From positions 1,116,001-1,180,000 of the forward strand of contig NZ_JAMQYE010000001.1 in assembly GCF_023721795.1 (NCBI RefSeq): a stretch of 64,000 nt of DNA. Direction: 5' to 3'. Of the stretch, positions 31,993 through 40,839 are shown piece after piece (the first letter of the stretch is position 1; every line of letters starts with the position of its first letter). The stretch comes from Zeimonas sediminis (GTDB lineage: Bacteria; Pseudomonadota; Gammaproteobacteria; Burkholderiales; Burkholderiaceae_E). A model generated the notes under the pieces. The model was not told the DNA's origin. It searched no databases and worked only from the letters and a program-made list of their open reading frames with translations. The position numbers and the translations under genes were made by a program.

Positions 31993-33246
31993 CTAGCGCA
32001 CCACGCCCGCCGCGCGCAGCGCCGCGATCCGCTCGTCGGTGAGGCCCAGCGTCTTCGACAGCACCGCGTCGGTGTCGGCGCCCAGCAGGTGGCCGGGCTC
32101 GCGGATCTCGCCCGGCGTCTCGCTCAGCCGCGGCACCACGCCGGGCAGCACCACCTCGCCCAGCCGCGGGTGCGGCACCTTGGCCAGCATGCCGCGCGCC
32201 GCGAAGTGCGGGTCGGCGAAGATGTCGGCGATCGTGTAGACCTTGGCCACCGGCACGCCGGAATCGTTCATCAGCGCCACGATCTCGGCGGCGTCGTGCG
32301 CGCGGGTCCACTGCTCGACCATCGCGTCGACCTCGTCGACCCGCTTGCCACGCGCGAGCTGCGTGGCGTAGCGCTCGTCGTCCGCCCACTCCGGGTGGCC
32401 CATCGCCTTCGCCAGCCGGCGGAAGATCGCGTCGTTGTTCGCGGCGATCAGCACGTAGCTGTCGTCGCGCGTGGGGTACAGGCTGTTGGGCGCGGTGTTC
32501 ATCAGCCGCGGGCCCTGGCGCTGCGGCACCGTGCCCAGCCTGGGATAGGCGGGCACGTAGCTCTCCATCATCGAGAAGGCCGTCTCGTACAGCGCGGTGT
32601 CCACCACCTGGCCGCGGCCGGTGCGGTGCCGGTGCTCGAGCGCGAGCATCGCGCCGAACGCGGCGTACACGGCGGTCAGGTAGTCGGTGGTGGCAAGCGC
32701 CACCCGCGCGGGCGGCCGGTCGGGGTCGCCGGTGAGGTGGCGCACCCCGGCGATCGCCTCGCAGATCGCGCCGTAGCCGGGCAGCTGGCTGTAGGGGCCG
32801 TCCTGCCCGTAGCCGCTGATCCGCACCAGGATCAGGCCCGGGTTGTCGGCGCTCAGCGCGTCGTAGCCCAGGCCCAGGCGCTCGAGCGTGCCGGGGCGGA
32901 AGTTCTCGATGACGAAGTCCGCGCCGGCCGCCAGCCGGCGCACCAGCTCTCGGCCCTCGTCGGTCTTCAGGTCGATGCACACCGCCTGCTTGTTGCGCAG
33001 CATGCTGGCGCAGTACAGCGACTCGCCCTGGTCCTGCAGGCCCATGTTGCGGGCGGCGTCGCCTTCGGGAGGCTCGACCTTGATCACCTCGGCGCCGAAG
33101 TCGGCCATCAGCCGGGCGCACACCGGCCCCGCGATCGTCGAGCACAGCTCGATGACGCGGTAGCCGGACAGCGGGCCGGCGGGCCGGCCCGCGGTGTCCG
33201 CGGCCGTGCCGGGCGCGGCGGCCGCGCCCCGTTTCGCTTCGATCAT
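31993..33246 (-). CDS. CaiB/BaiF-type CoA transferase
   Basis: Class III CoA transferases move CoA between acyl groups through an Asp thioester. The product is 417 residues from the ATG at 33246; the frame continues upstream into the receptor gene but lacks support. The N-terminal segment YRVIELCSTIAGPVCARLMA and the catalytic Asp in ICIDLKTDEGREL-like CIDLKTDEGRELVRRL are visible, with IRISGYGQDGPYS further on. It lies downstream of a Bug receptor gene, suggesting activation of the captured acid. Confidence 0.9.
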   Translation of the reverse strand: MIEAKRGAAAAPGTAADTAGRPAGPLSGYRVIELCSTIAGPVCARLMADFGAEVIKVEPPEGDAARNMGLQDQGESLYCASMLRNKQAVCIDLKTDEGRELVRRLAAGADFVIENFRPGTLERLGLGYDALSADNPGLILVRISGYGQDGPYSQLPGYGAICEAIAGVRHLTGDPDRPPARVALATTDYLTAVYAAFGAMLALEHRHRTGRGQVVDTALYETAFSMMESYVPAYPRLGTVPQRQGPRLMNTAPNSLYPTRDDSYVLIAANNDAIFRRLAKAMGHPEWADDERYATQLARGKRVDEVDAMVEQWTRAHDAAEIVALMNDSGVPVAKVYTIADIFADPHFAARGMLAKVPHPRLGEVVLPGVVPRLSETPGEIREPGHLLGADTDAVLSKTLGLTDERIAALRAAGVVR

Positions 33247-33260
33247 TTCGGTTCCGTGAA

Positions 33261-34268
33261 TCAGCGTTTGGCCAGGCCCAGGTCGGTCAGCACCTCGCGG
33301 GTCTCGTCGTAGGCCTGCTTGAGCTCGGCGCGGGCCTCGTCGGCGTTGCGATAACGCTCGGCCCACTGGCGCGACTCCACGAAGGCCTTCCACTCGGGGT
33401 CGTCGGTGACCTTCCGGAAAAAGTCCTGCCAGTAGGCGACGGCCGCCGCCGGCACGCCCTTGGAGGTCATCACGCCCTGCGCGCTGTTGTAGGTGGCGTT
33501 CACGCCCAGCTCGCGCCAGGTGGGCACGTCGGCGAACGGGCCCTTGAGCCGCTCGGCCGACGCGATGGCCAGCACGCGGATCTTGCCGGCCTTCATCTGC
33601 GCGAGCACGTTGGGCGTGGTGGAGGCCATCACGTCGAGGTGGCCGCCGAGCAGGTTGGTGAGCGACTCCTGCGAGGACTTGAACGGCACCACGGTCATCT
33701 TCGAGATGTCCACGCCGGCGGCCTTCAGCGGCTTGGCCGCGCCCACGTGGATGTGGTTGCCCAGCGAGGTGGCCACGCCGAGCGACAGGCTGGCCGGGTC
33801 CTTCTTCAGCCGCGCGACCAGGTCCATCGCGTCCTTGACCGGCGAGTCCTTGGCGACCGCGATCGTCACGAACTCGCCGAACAGCATGGCCAGCGGGGTC
33901 ACGTCGTCGGGGCCGAAGGGCACGTGGCCGATGATGTTGTTGGTGAGCAGCGAGTAGGTGATCACCGTCAGGTAGTGCGGATCGCCCGGGTGCTGCTCGA
34001 GCGGCGACATCGCGATGCGCCCGGCGCCGCCCGGCTTGTTCTCGATGATGATCGGCTGGTCGATCAGGCCGCGCTTCTCGGCGATGTTCTTGATCATGCG
34101 CACCGACTGGTCGAGCGCGCCGCCGGGCCCCGCCGGGATCGTGTACAGCACCGGCTGGGTCGGCTTCCAGGCTTGGGCGTGGGCGGCGCCCGCGGTGGCG
34201 CCGGCGATGAGCGCCGCGCTGGCCGCCGCGGCGGCCAGGGACCTGAGGCTACGGATGGTTCGCTGCAT
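33261..34268 (-). CDS. Bug/TctC-type periplasmic receptor
   Basis: The 335-residue product has a signal peptide ending AAHAQ. The Bug fold shows VLYTIPAGPGGALDQSVRM, IIIENKPGGAGRIAMSPL and SAERLKGPFADVPTWRELG. The ligand-binding loop near residue 50 (PAGPGGALDQ) departs from the usual PPGGxxD form, so its ligand may differ from the other two Bug receptors here. It lies between the carboxyltransferase and CoA transferase genes on one strand. Confidence 0.88.
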   Translation of the reverse strand: MQRTIRSLRSLAAAAASAALIAGATAGAAHAQAWKPTQPVLYTIPAGPGGALDQSVRMIKNIAEKRGLIDQPIIIENKPGGAGRIAMSPLEQHPGDPHYLTVITYSLLTNNIIGHVPFGPDDVTPLAMLFGEFVTIAVAKDSPVKDAMDLVARLKKDPASLSLGVATSLGNHIHVGAAKPLKAAGVDISKMTVVPFKSSQESLTNLLGGHLDVMASTTPNVLAQMKAGKIRVLAIASAERLKGPFADVPTWRELGVNATYNSAQGVMTSKGVPAAAVAYWQDFFRKVTDDPEWKAFVESRQWAERYRNADEARAELKQAYDETREVLTDLGLAKR

Positions 34269-34368
34269 TTCGGTGTCTCCTTCTCGGTGTCCTCGGACGG
34301 ACCCGTTGCGGGGCCCGGTTGGGGGTACTGGCCGCCGGCCTCGCCCGGCGCAGCCCGCGCTGCCTCGA

Positions 34369-35937
34369 TCAGCGCAGCCCGCGCCTCTTGATGCCGGTCT
34401 GCCGCGCGCACAGCTCGAGCGCGTCGGTCAGCCAGTCGCGGATCGCCTCGCGGGTCTCGCCGGGCCGGATGATGTCGACGATGCCGAAGCGCTCGGCGGT
34501 GCGGAACGGCGAGCTCAGCCGGTGGTAGTAGGCCTCGAGCTCGTCGCGGCGGGCCTTCGGATCGGGCGAGGCCTCGATGTCGCGCCGGTAGGCCGCGGCC
34601 ACGCCGCCCTCGATCGGGATCGAGCCCCAGCGCGCGGTCGGCCAGGCCACCCGGTGGTTCAGCGAGCGGCCCTCGGGGCCGTGCTTGGGGCCGTGCATGC
34701 CGCCGCCCACGCCGAAGGCGCGGCGCAGCATCACCGAGAACCAGGGCACCTGCGCCTGCTCGATCGCCGCGATCGCCCGGATCGCGTCGCGCATCGTGCC
34801 GGCGCGCTCGGCCTCGAGCCCGAACATCACGCCGGGCTGGTCCACGAAGTTGACGATCGGGACGTGGAAGGTGTCGCACAGGTCGACGAAGCGCTCGGTC
34901 TTGCGCGCGGCCGCCGAGGTGAGCGCCCCGCCCATCACGCGGGGATCGTTGGCCAGCACGCCCACCACGTTGCCCTCGAAGCGCGCGAGCATGGTGATCG
35001 TGGACGCGCCGAACAGCGGCGAGATCTCGAACAGGCTGCCGGCGTCGAACACCGCGCGCAGGATCTTGCGCGGGTCGTAGATGCGCCGGCGGTCCTCGGG
35101 CACCGCCTCGTCGAGCCAGGCGACCTGGTCGGCCGACGGCGGCCGCGCCGCGGCCTTGGGCGGCGTGTCGAACACGCTGCCCGGCAGGTAGGACAGGAAG
35201 GCGCGCACCAGCGCGAAGGCCTCGTCCTCGGTGTCGGCCACGTTGTTGACCACGCCGGACTGGCGCGCGTGCACCTCCCAGCCGCCCAGCGACTCCTTGT
35301 CGATGTCCACGCCGATGCCCTGCTTGACCACCGGCGGGCCGCCGGCGAACACCTGCGAGGCGCCGCGCAGCATCACGGAGAAATGGGAAGCGGCGACCTT
35401 GATCGCGCCGAGCCCCGCGCAGGCGCCGAGCGCCACGCCGACCACCGGCACGCGCGACAGCAGCGAGATCGACGGCCAGCTGGAATAGCCGGGGATCTTG
35501 GTGGACTGCTGCTGCTCGAGCAGCTTGACGCTGCCGCCGGCGGTGTCGACCAGCCGCACCAGCGGGACCTGCATCTCGTGCGCGTAGCGCTCGGCGTAGA
35601 CCCACTTGTCGGACACGGTGGACTCGGACGAACCGCCGCGGATCGTGAAGTCGTCGGCCGAGACCACCGCGCGCCGGCCCTGGATGCGCGCGGTGCCGAT
35701 CACCGCGTTGGACGGCGTGAAGGACTCGAAGCGCCCGTCGGCGTCGTAGCGGCCCTTGCCGGCCAGCGCCCCCATCTCGTGGAAGCTGCCCGGATCGGCC
35801 AGCCGGTCGATCCGCTCGCGGACGGTCAGCCGGCCGCGGTCGTGGTGGGCGCGGATCGCGTCTTCACCGCCCAGCTGAAGCGAGCGCGCGCGGCGCGCCT
35901 CGAGCTCGGCGTAGCGATCGGCCTGTGCCTGGTCCAT
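34369..35937 (-). CDS. Acyl-CoA carboxylase carboxyltransferase subunit 1
   Basis: The 522-residue product matches the beta subunit of acyl-CoA carboxylases (AccD5/PccB-like), which moves a carboxyl group from biotin to an acyl-CoA. The two crotonase-like halves are visible: the first with RERIDRLADPGSFHEMGALA and TAGGSVKLLEQQQSTKIPGY, the second with NFVDQPGVMFGLEAERAGTM and RRAFGVGGGMHGPKHG. Its start lies inside the 3' end of the GntR gene. No biotin carboxylase gene is present in the window. Confidence 0.9.
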   Translation of the reverse strand: MDQAQADRYAELEARRARSLQLGGEDAIRAHHDRGRLTVRERIDRLADPGSFHEMGALAGKGRYDADGRFESFTPSNAVIGTARIQGRRAVVSADDFTIRGGSSESTVSDKWVYAERYAHEMQVPLVRLVDTAGGSVKLLEQQQSTKIPGYSSWPSISLLSRVPVVGVALGACAGLGAIKVAASHFSVMLRGASQVFAGGPPVVKQGIGVDIDKESLGGWEVHARQSGVVNNVADTEDEAFALVRAFLSYLPGSVFDTPPKAAARPPSADQVAWLDEAVPEDRRRIYDPRKILRAVFDAGSLFEISPLFGASTITMLARFEGNVVGVLANDPRVMGGALTSAAARKTERFVDLCDTFHVPIVNFVDQPGVMFGLEAERAGTMRDAIRAIAAIEQAQVPWFSVMLRRAFGVGGGMHGPKHGPEGRSLNHRVAWPTARWGSIPIEGGVAAAYRRDIEASPDPKARRDELEAYYHRLSSPFRTAERFGIVDIIRPGETREAIRDWLTDALELCARQTGIKRRGLR

Positions 35938-36805
35938 TCGGGGTCTCCTCGTTGTCGAATTCGTCGGCCGCCGGCGCGGCGCTCGCGTCGGCCGCCCGCG
36001 CGCCCGTGGCGCGTCCGCGCCGCGCCTCGCCCTGCCCGGCCCGCGCCTCCAGCTCGGCCTTCAGCGCCTGCATCGCGGCGTCGCGCGAGCCGCCGATGCG
36101 GCGCCTGACCAGCTGGGCGGCCTTCGCGGCGTCGCGACGGCGCACCGCGCGCAGGATCGCCTTCCATTCGCGCAGCGAGCGGGCGATACCCTGCTCGGTG
36201 CCGAAGCCCAGCCGCGAGTAGCGCAGCGTCTGCAGCGCGAGCGACTGCACCATGTCGTAGAGCAGCCCGTTTTCGCACAGCGCGCGCAGCCGCGTGGTGA
36301 GCCGGAACGAGGCCAGCGCGTAGGCGTCGCGCGAGCCGGCCTTCGCGGCGGCCTCGAGCTCGGCGAGGCCGGCGGCGAGCTCGCTCGCGAAGGCCTCGGG
36401 GTGGTCGCGCACCGCCTGCTCGTAGGTGGTGGCGATCAGCGACGCGCGCACCTCGAAGATGTCGTGCAGCTCGCGCGGGCTGTAGTCGGACACCTGCGCG
36501 CCCTTGCGCGGCACGACCACCAGCAGGCGGTCGCGCTCGAGCATGCGCAGCGCCTCGCGGACCGGCGCGCGGCTCACGCCGAGCACCGCGCAGATCTCCT
36601 CCTCGAGCACGCGCTGGCCCGGCTTGAGCCGGTCGAGCGCGATCATGCCGGCCAGCCGCGAGGCGATCTGCTCGGCGATCGACAGCGACGGGATGTCCTG
36701 CTCGCCGCGCCGCAGCAGCACGCGCTGGATGTCGCGCATGAAGTCGGTGGCCGGCTCGAGCAGGCCGGAGAGGTCCGGAAGGTTCGCAGTTCGCGGTTTC
36801 GCCAT
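35864..36805 (-). CDS. GntR-family regulator with an atypical FCD domain
   Basis: The 313-residue product starts at the ATG at 36805. A winged helix (about residues 40-110; CAVLGVSRAPVREALRMLER) is followed by an FCD-like domain (about 115-245). The histidines that bind metal in most FCD domains are replaced: the segment reads FRLTTRLRALCENG, and later LREWKAILRAVRRRDA. A low-complexity tail of about 60 residues overlaps the next gene by 74 bases. It is divergent from the second receptor/carboxyltransferase operon and probably controls both sides. Confidence 0.85.
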   Translation of the reverse strand: MAKPRTANLPDLSGLLEPATDFMRDIQRVLLRRGEQDIPSLSIAEQIASRLAGMIALDRLKPGQRVLEEEICAVLGVSRAPVREALRMLERDRLLVVVPRKGAQVSDYSPRELHDIFEVRASLIATTYEQAVRDHPEAFASELAAGLAELEAAAKAGSRDAYALASFRLTTRLRALCENGLLYDMVQSLALQTLRYSRLGFGTEQGIARSLREWKAILRAVRRRDAAKAAQLVRRRIGGSRDAAMQALKAELEARAGQGEARRGRATGARAADASAAPAADEFDNEETPNGPGTGRSLRRARGAPRALASAGR

Positions 36806-36816
36806 TTGCCTATTAT

Positions 36817-36824
36817 TGTCGACA
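36817..36824. promoter_or_regulatory. TGTCGACA operator core in the divergent promoter
   Basis: TGTCGACA is a perfect palindrome within an AT-rich stretch (36808-36836) 11 bases upstream of the GntR start. FadR-type regulators often bind short palindromes of this TGT...ACA kind. It can serve both divergent operons. Confidence 0.5.
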
Positions 36825-36921
36825 TTAATTATGATTGGCAACCGAGGCACCGTTCGACGATCGTCGGCCCCCGCGCCGGCATGGCCGGCGCGCCGAGGCC
36901 CCGCCAAAAAGGAGACACGAG

Positions 36922-37884
36922 ATGACCGCCCGCCCGTCACGCCGCCGCGTCCTGCAGCAGGCCGCCGCACTCGGCGCCCTTCCCGCCATTGCCAGCCTGC
37001 CCGCCTTCGCGCAGGGCTTCCCGACCAAGCCTGTCCGCCTGGTCGTGCCCTACCCGCCCGGGGGCAGCACCGACATCCTGGCCCGCGCCTTCGCCGAGCC
37101 CTTCGGCCGAGAGCTGGGCCAGCCGGCGATCATCGAGAACCGGCCGGGCGCCGCGACCAACATCGGCCTGGAGATCGCCGCGCGCTCGCCGGCCGACGGC
37201 TACACCGTGTACTTCGGCACCAGCGGGCTGGCGTCGAACCCGCACTTCGGCCCGGTGCCCACCGTGGACGTGTTCAAGGACATCACGCCGATCAGCCTGG
37301 TGGCCACCATGCCCTTCCTGGTGGCCGCGCACCCGAGCCTGCCGGCTTCCACGCCGAAGGAGCTGATCGCGCTGGCGAAGCAGCAGCCGGGCAAGCTGCT
37401 GATCAGCTCCGCCTCGCTCGAGACGCAGGTCAAGACGATCAACAAGCGCGCCGGCATCCAGCTGCTGCACGTGCCCTACAAGGGCGGCGCGCAGGCCACC
37501 AACGACGCGATCGCCGGCCATGTGAACCTGGTGGTGGCGCTGCTGCCGGTGCTGCTGCCGCAGATCAAGGCGGGCAAGCTCAAGCCGATCGCGATCTCGT
37601 CCGCGCAGCGCTCGCCGGCCGCCCCCGACATCCCGACCTTCCAGGAGATCGGCATCGAGGGTCCCTCCCCCAGCTGGTTCGCGCTGTTCGTGCCCTCGGG
37701 CTGCCCGGCCGAGGCGATCGGGCGCCTGAACGGCGCGGCCGTGGCCGCGGCGAAGGACGCCGAGCTGGTCAAGCGCACGCTGGGCCAGGGCATCGAGGTG
37801 AAGTCGAGCAGCCCCGGGCAGCTGGCCGAGCTGCTCAAGCGCGACTACGAGACCAACGCGGTGCTGGTGAAGGAACTCGGCTGA
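36922..37884 (+). CDS. Bug/TctC-type periplasmic receptor
   Basis: The 320-residue product has a signal with a twin Arg (SRRRVLQQAAALGALPAIAS) ending near AFAQG, so Tat export is possible. Family motifs include RLVVPYPPGGSTDILARAFA, IIENRPGAATNIGLEIAARS and LLHVPYKGGAQATNDAIAG. The start codon follows GGAGACACGA. It overlaps the carboxyltransferase gene by one base (TGATG), linking uptake to acyl-CoA carboxylation or its reverse. Confidence 0.92.
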   Translation: MTARPSRRRVLQQAAALGALPAIASLPAFAQGFPTKPVRLVVPYPPGGSTDILARAFAEPFGRELGQPAIIENRPGAATNIGLEIAARSPADGYTVYFGTSGLASNPHFGPVPTVDVFKDITPISLVATMPFLVAAHPSLPASTPKELIALAKQQPGKLLISSASLETQVKTINKRAGIQLLHVPYKGGAQATNDAIAGHVNLVVALLPVLLPQIKAGKLKPIAISSAQRSPAAPDIPTFQEIGIEGPSPSWFALFVPSGCPAEAIGRLNGAAVAAAKDAELVKRTLGQGIEVKSSSPGQLAELLKRDYETNAVLVKELG

Positions 37885-39422
37885 TGACTGCCTCGTTCGA
37901 CCAGCTGGAGCTGGAGTTCCACGAGCGGGCCGCGCGCGCCCGGGCCATGGGCGGGGAGCGCAAGCTCGCCGCTCGCCGCGAGGCCGGCATCCTGAACGCG
38001 CGCGAGCGGATCGACCGGCTCGCCGATCCCGGCTCGTTCACCGAGTTCGGCCTGTTCGCCCAGTCGGCGCGCGAGCCCGACCGCGAGCGCACGCCGGCCG
38101 ACGGCAAGATCTCGGGCCTGGTGCGCATCGACGGCCGGCCCGCCGCGGTGGTGTCCAACGACTTCACGGTGATGGGGGCTTCGAGCGCCTCCACGAACAG
38201 CCGCAAGGTCGGCCACGTGAAGGACATCGCCACGAAGCGCGGCCTGCCGATCGTGTTCATCGGCGAGTCGACCGGCGCGCGCATGCCCGACGTGATGGGC
38301 GCGCGCGGCATCGGCGCCGGCGACCGCCCCACGCAGTACCGGCGGATGCGCGAGACCCCCTGGGTGTCGGCGGTGCTGGGGCACTGCTACGGGTCTTCCT
38401 CCTGGTACGCGGCGCTGTCGGACTTCGTGGTGATGCGCAAGGGCGCTGTGATGGCCGTGTCGAGCGTGAAGCTCACCTCGATGGCGATCAGCGAGGCGAT
38501 GGACCCCGAGGACCTCGGCGGCTGGCGCATGCACACCGACGTGACCGGCATGGTCGACCTGGCGGTGGACACCGACGAGCAGGCGCTCGACGCGGTGCGG
38601 CGCTTCCTGTCCTACCTGCCCTCGCACCACCGCGAGGCGCCGCCGGCCGGCCCGTCCGGCCCCGAGCTGCGGCCCGACGGCAAGCGGATCCGCCAGCTGC
38701 TGCCGCTCGAGCGCACGAAGGTCTACGACATGCGCAAGATCCTCGATTGCATCGTGGACCGTGGCTCGCTGTTCGAGATGAAGGCGCGCTACGCGAAGAA
38801 CATCGTGACCGCGCTGGCGCGGATCGACGGCCGGGTGGTGGGCGTCGTGGCCAACAACCCGCTGCACAAGGGCGGCGCGATCGACGTGGACGCCTGCGAG
38901 AAGGCCACCGCCTTCATGGTGCTGTGCGACTCGTTCAACGTGCCGCTGCTGTTCTTCGTGGACCAGCCGGGCTTCCTGATCGGCATCGAGGGCGAGCGGC
39001 GCGGCGCGATCGGCCGGGTCATGAACTGGATGAACGCGATCTCGCTGGTCACGGTGCCCAAGTTCTCGGTGATCGTGCGCAAGACCTACGGCCAGGCGGT
39101 GCTGAACATGGGCGGCGGCGGCAACTCCGACGTGGTGCTGATGTGGCCGAGCGCCGAGATCAACTTCATGGACCCGCGGCACGCGGTGACCATCGTGCAC
39201 GGCGTGAAGCGCGAGGACGACCCCGATCGCTACGACGCGCTGCTCGACGAGATGGCCAAGGAGACCTCGGCCTACGAGATGGCCTCGCCCTACAACGGCC
39301 ACATCGTGACGATGCCCGAGGACACCCGCGACACGCTGCGCGAGCTGCTCGACTCGGCGGGGCTGCGCATGACCGGCGGCGTGGGCGAGCACCTGATGCG
39401 GACCTGGCCCACGAGCTACTGA
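37884..39422 (+). CDS. Acyl-CoA carboxylase carboxyltransferase subunit 2
   Basis: The 512-residue product is a paralogue of the carboxyltransferase at 34369-35937. The first half shows ARERIDRLADPGSFTEFGLF and ESTGARMPDVMGARGIG; the second half has LFFVDQPGFLIGIEGERRGA and YGQAVLNMGGGGNSDVVLMW. It is followed by a separate biotin carrier gene. The acyl specificity cannot be assigned. Confidence 0.9.
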   Translation: MTASFDQLELEFHERAARARAMGGERKLAARREAGILNARERIDRLADPGSFTEFGLFAQSAREPDRERTPADGKISGLVRIDGRPAAVVSNDFTVMGASSASTNSRKVGHVKDIATKRGLPIVFIGESTGARMPDVMGARGIGAGDRPTQYRRMRETPWVSAVLGHCYGSSSWYAALSDFVVMRKGAVMAVSSVKLTSMAISEAMDPEDLGGWRMHTDVTGMVDLAVDTDEQALDAVRRFLSYLPSHHREAPPAGPSGPELRPDGKRIRQLLPLERTKVYDMRKILDCIVDRGSLFEMKARYAKNIVTALARIDGRVVGVVANNPLHKGGAIDVDACEKATAFMVLCDSFNVPLLFFVDQPGFLIGIEGERRGAIGRVMNWMNAISLVTVPKFSVIVRKTYGQAVLNMGGGGNSDVVLMWPSAEINFMDPRHAVTIVHGVKREDDPDRYDALLDEMAKETSAYEMASPYNGHIVTMPEDTRDTLRELLDSAGLRMTGGVGEHLMRTWPTSY

Positions 39423-39512
39423 CACCGCCCCGGCGCGCAACGGCCGTGCGCCCCGCGCCGGGCCACGACATCCGACGAACACGAATCGACATTCGAGAAA
39501 GGGGAACAAATC

Positions 39513-39734
39513 ATGGCAAGCATCAAGGTCCGCGCCGAAGTCACCGGCTCCGTGTGGAAGCTTCTGAAGCAGCCCGGCGACGCGATCGCCTCCGGCGACG
39601 AGATCATGCTGATCGAGTCGATGAAGATGGAGATCCCGGTGGTGGCCGACGAGGACGGCACGCTGTCCGAACTGCTGGTGGCCGAGGGCGACCCGATCCA
39701 GGAGGGACAGGTGGTGGCGACGATCTCGGCCTGA
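39513..39734 (+). CDS. Stand-alone biotin carboxyl carrier domain
   Basis: The 73-residue product is a single biotinyl domain with the biotinylation motif ESMKMEIPV; the modified Lys is residue 38 or close by. Short stand-alone carriers of this size are known from some acyl-CoA and pyruvate-type carboxylase systems. It would shuttle carboxybiotin to the upstream carboxyltransferase. The partner biotin carboxylase is not in this window. AAAGGGG lies just before its start. Confidence 0.9.
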   Translation: MASIKVRAEVTGSVWKLLKQPGDAIASGDEIMLIESMKMEIPVVADEDGTLSELLVAEGDPIQEGQVVATISA

Positions 39735-39743
39735 CCGGGCTGT

Positions 39744-40688
39744 TCACCGAGGCGTTGCCGGAGCCGCCTCCTGGCGGACCGCTCTCGCGGCGGGGCGCAC
39801 CCCGCCGAGCAGCATCTCGCGCAGCCTCCGCGCCGAAGGCGGCACCGCCTCGTCGCGGGTGACGACCCACAGCCCCAGCCTGCCGACCGCGGTCGTGTCG
39901 GACAGCCGCACGAAGCGCACCCGCTCGCTCGCGTAGGCGGCGGCCACCGACGGCACCAGCGCCACGCCCAGGCCGCTGGCCACCAGGCTGACCACGGTCT
40001 GCACCTGTGTGGCCTCCTGCCCCACGCGGGGCGCGAAGCCGGCCTCGCGGCAGACCTGCTCGACCGTGCCGCGCAGGCCCGGCACCTGCGACTCGGAGAA
40101 CAGCACGAAGGGCTCGTCGCGCAGCGCGGCGAGCCTCAGCTGCCGCCTGCCCGCCAGCGGATGCCCGGCCGGCAGCACGGCCACGAAGGAGTCGGTCTCG
40201 GCAAGGTCCACACGCAGGCCGGTTGCATCGGCGACCGGCCCGCGGATCGCGCCGATGTCGGCGCGGCCGTCGCGCACCATGTCGACCACGCCCAGCGTGG
40301 TGCCCTCGACCAGTTCCAGGCGCACCTCGGGGTAGCGCTCGCGAAAGGCGGGCAGGCAGCGCGGCAGCAGCGAGTAGGTGGCCGAGCCGACGAAGCCCAG
40401 CCGCAGCGCGCCCCACTCGCCGAGCGCCGCGAGCCGGGCGTTCCGGCGGCCCTGGTCGGCGTGGCGCAGCGCCTGCCGGGCCTCGGGCAGCAGCGCCTCG
40501 CCGGCTGTGGTGAGCCTCGCGCCGCGCGCACCACGCTCGAAGAGCCGGGCGCCGATCGTGTCCTCCAGCTTGCGGATCGACACCGACAGGGCCGGCTGCG
40601 CGATGTGGAGTTGCTCGGCCGCGCCGCGGAAGCTGCCGGCGTCGGCGATCGCGAGGAATTGTTCGAGCTGGCGAAGTTCGACGGACAT
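39744..40688 (-). CDS. LysR-family transcriptional regulator
   Basis: The 314-residue product has a winged helix-turn-helix (about residues 1-65; AEQLHIAQPALSVSIRKLED) and a periplasmic-binding-like effector domain. It is divergent from the CoA transferase/MaoC/acyl-CoA dehydrogenase operon across 151 bases that contain an inverted repeat. It is the likely activator of that operon and responds to an acyl or carboxylate ligand. Confidence 0.92.
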   Translation of the reverse strand: MSVELRQLEQFLAIADAGSFRGAAEQLHIAQPALSVSIRKLEDTIGARLFERGARGARLTTAGEALLPEARQALRHADQGRRNARLAALGEWGALRLGFVGSATYSLLPRCLPAFRERYPEVRLELVEGTTLGVVDMVRDGRADIGAIRGPVADATGLRVDLAETDSFVAVLPAGHPLAGRRQLRLAALRDEPFVLFSESQVPGLRGTVEQVCREAGFAPRVGQEATQVQTVVSLVASGLGVALVPSVAAAYASERVRFVRLSDTTAVGRLGLWVVTRDEAVPPSARRLREMLLGGVRPAARAVRQEAAPATPR

Positions 40689-40790
40689 TGCGGCTCCACC
40701 GGTTTGCGGGACGCGCGGCGCAATGCGCGCCCGGGAATGGCCTGGCGCCAGCGGCTTGCCGGGCGATACGAATCCATTATCGCTCGTTCA

Positions 40791-40805
40791 TCCAACGATA
40801 TTGGA
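40791..40805. promoter_or_regulatory. Inverted repeat in the LysR/CoA transferase promoter region
   Basis: TCCAA-N5-TTGGA (40791-40805) is a perfect short inverted repeat, 35 bases before the CoA transferase start, in an AT-rich patch. It resembles the T-N11-A style sites of LysR regulators in size. Confidence 0.5.
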
Positions 40806-40839
40806 CAGGAATGCCCGTTCCCCGCGATCATCGGGCCCG

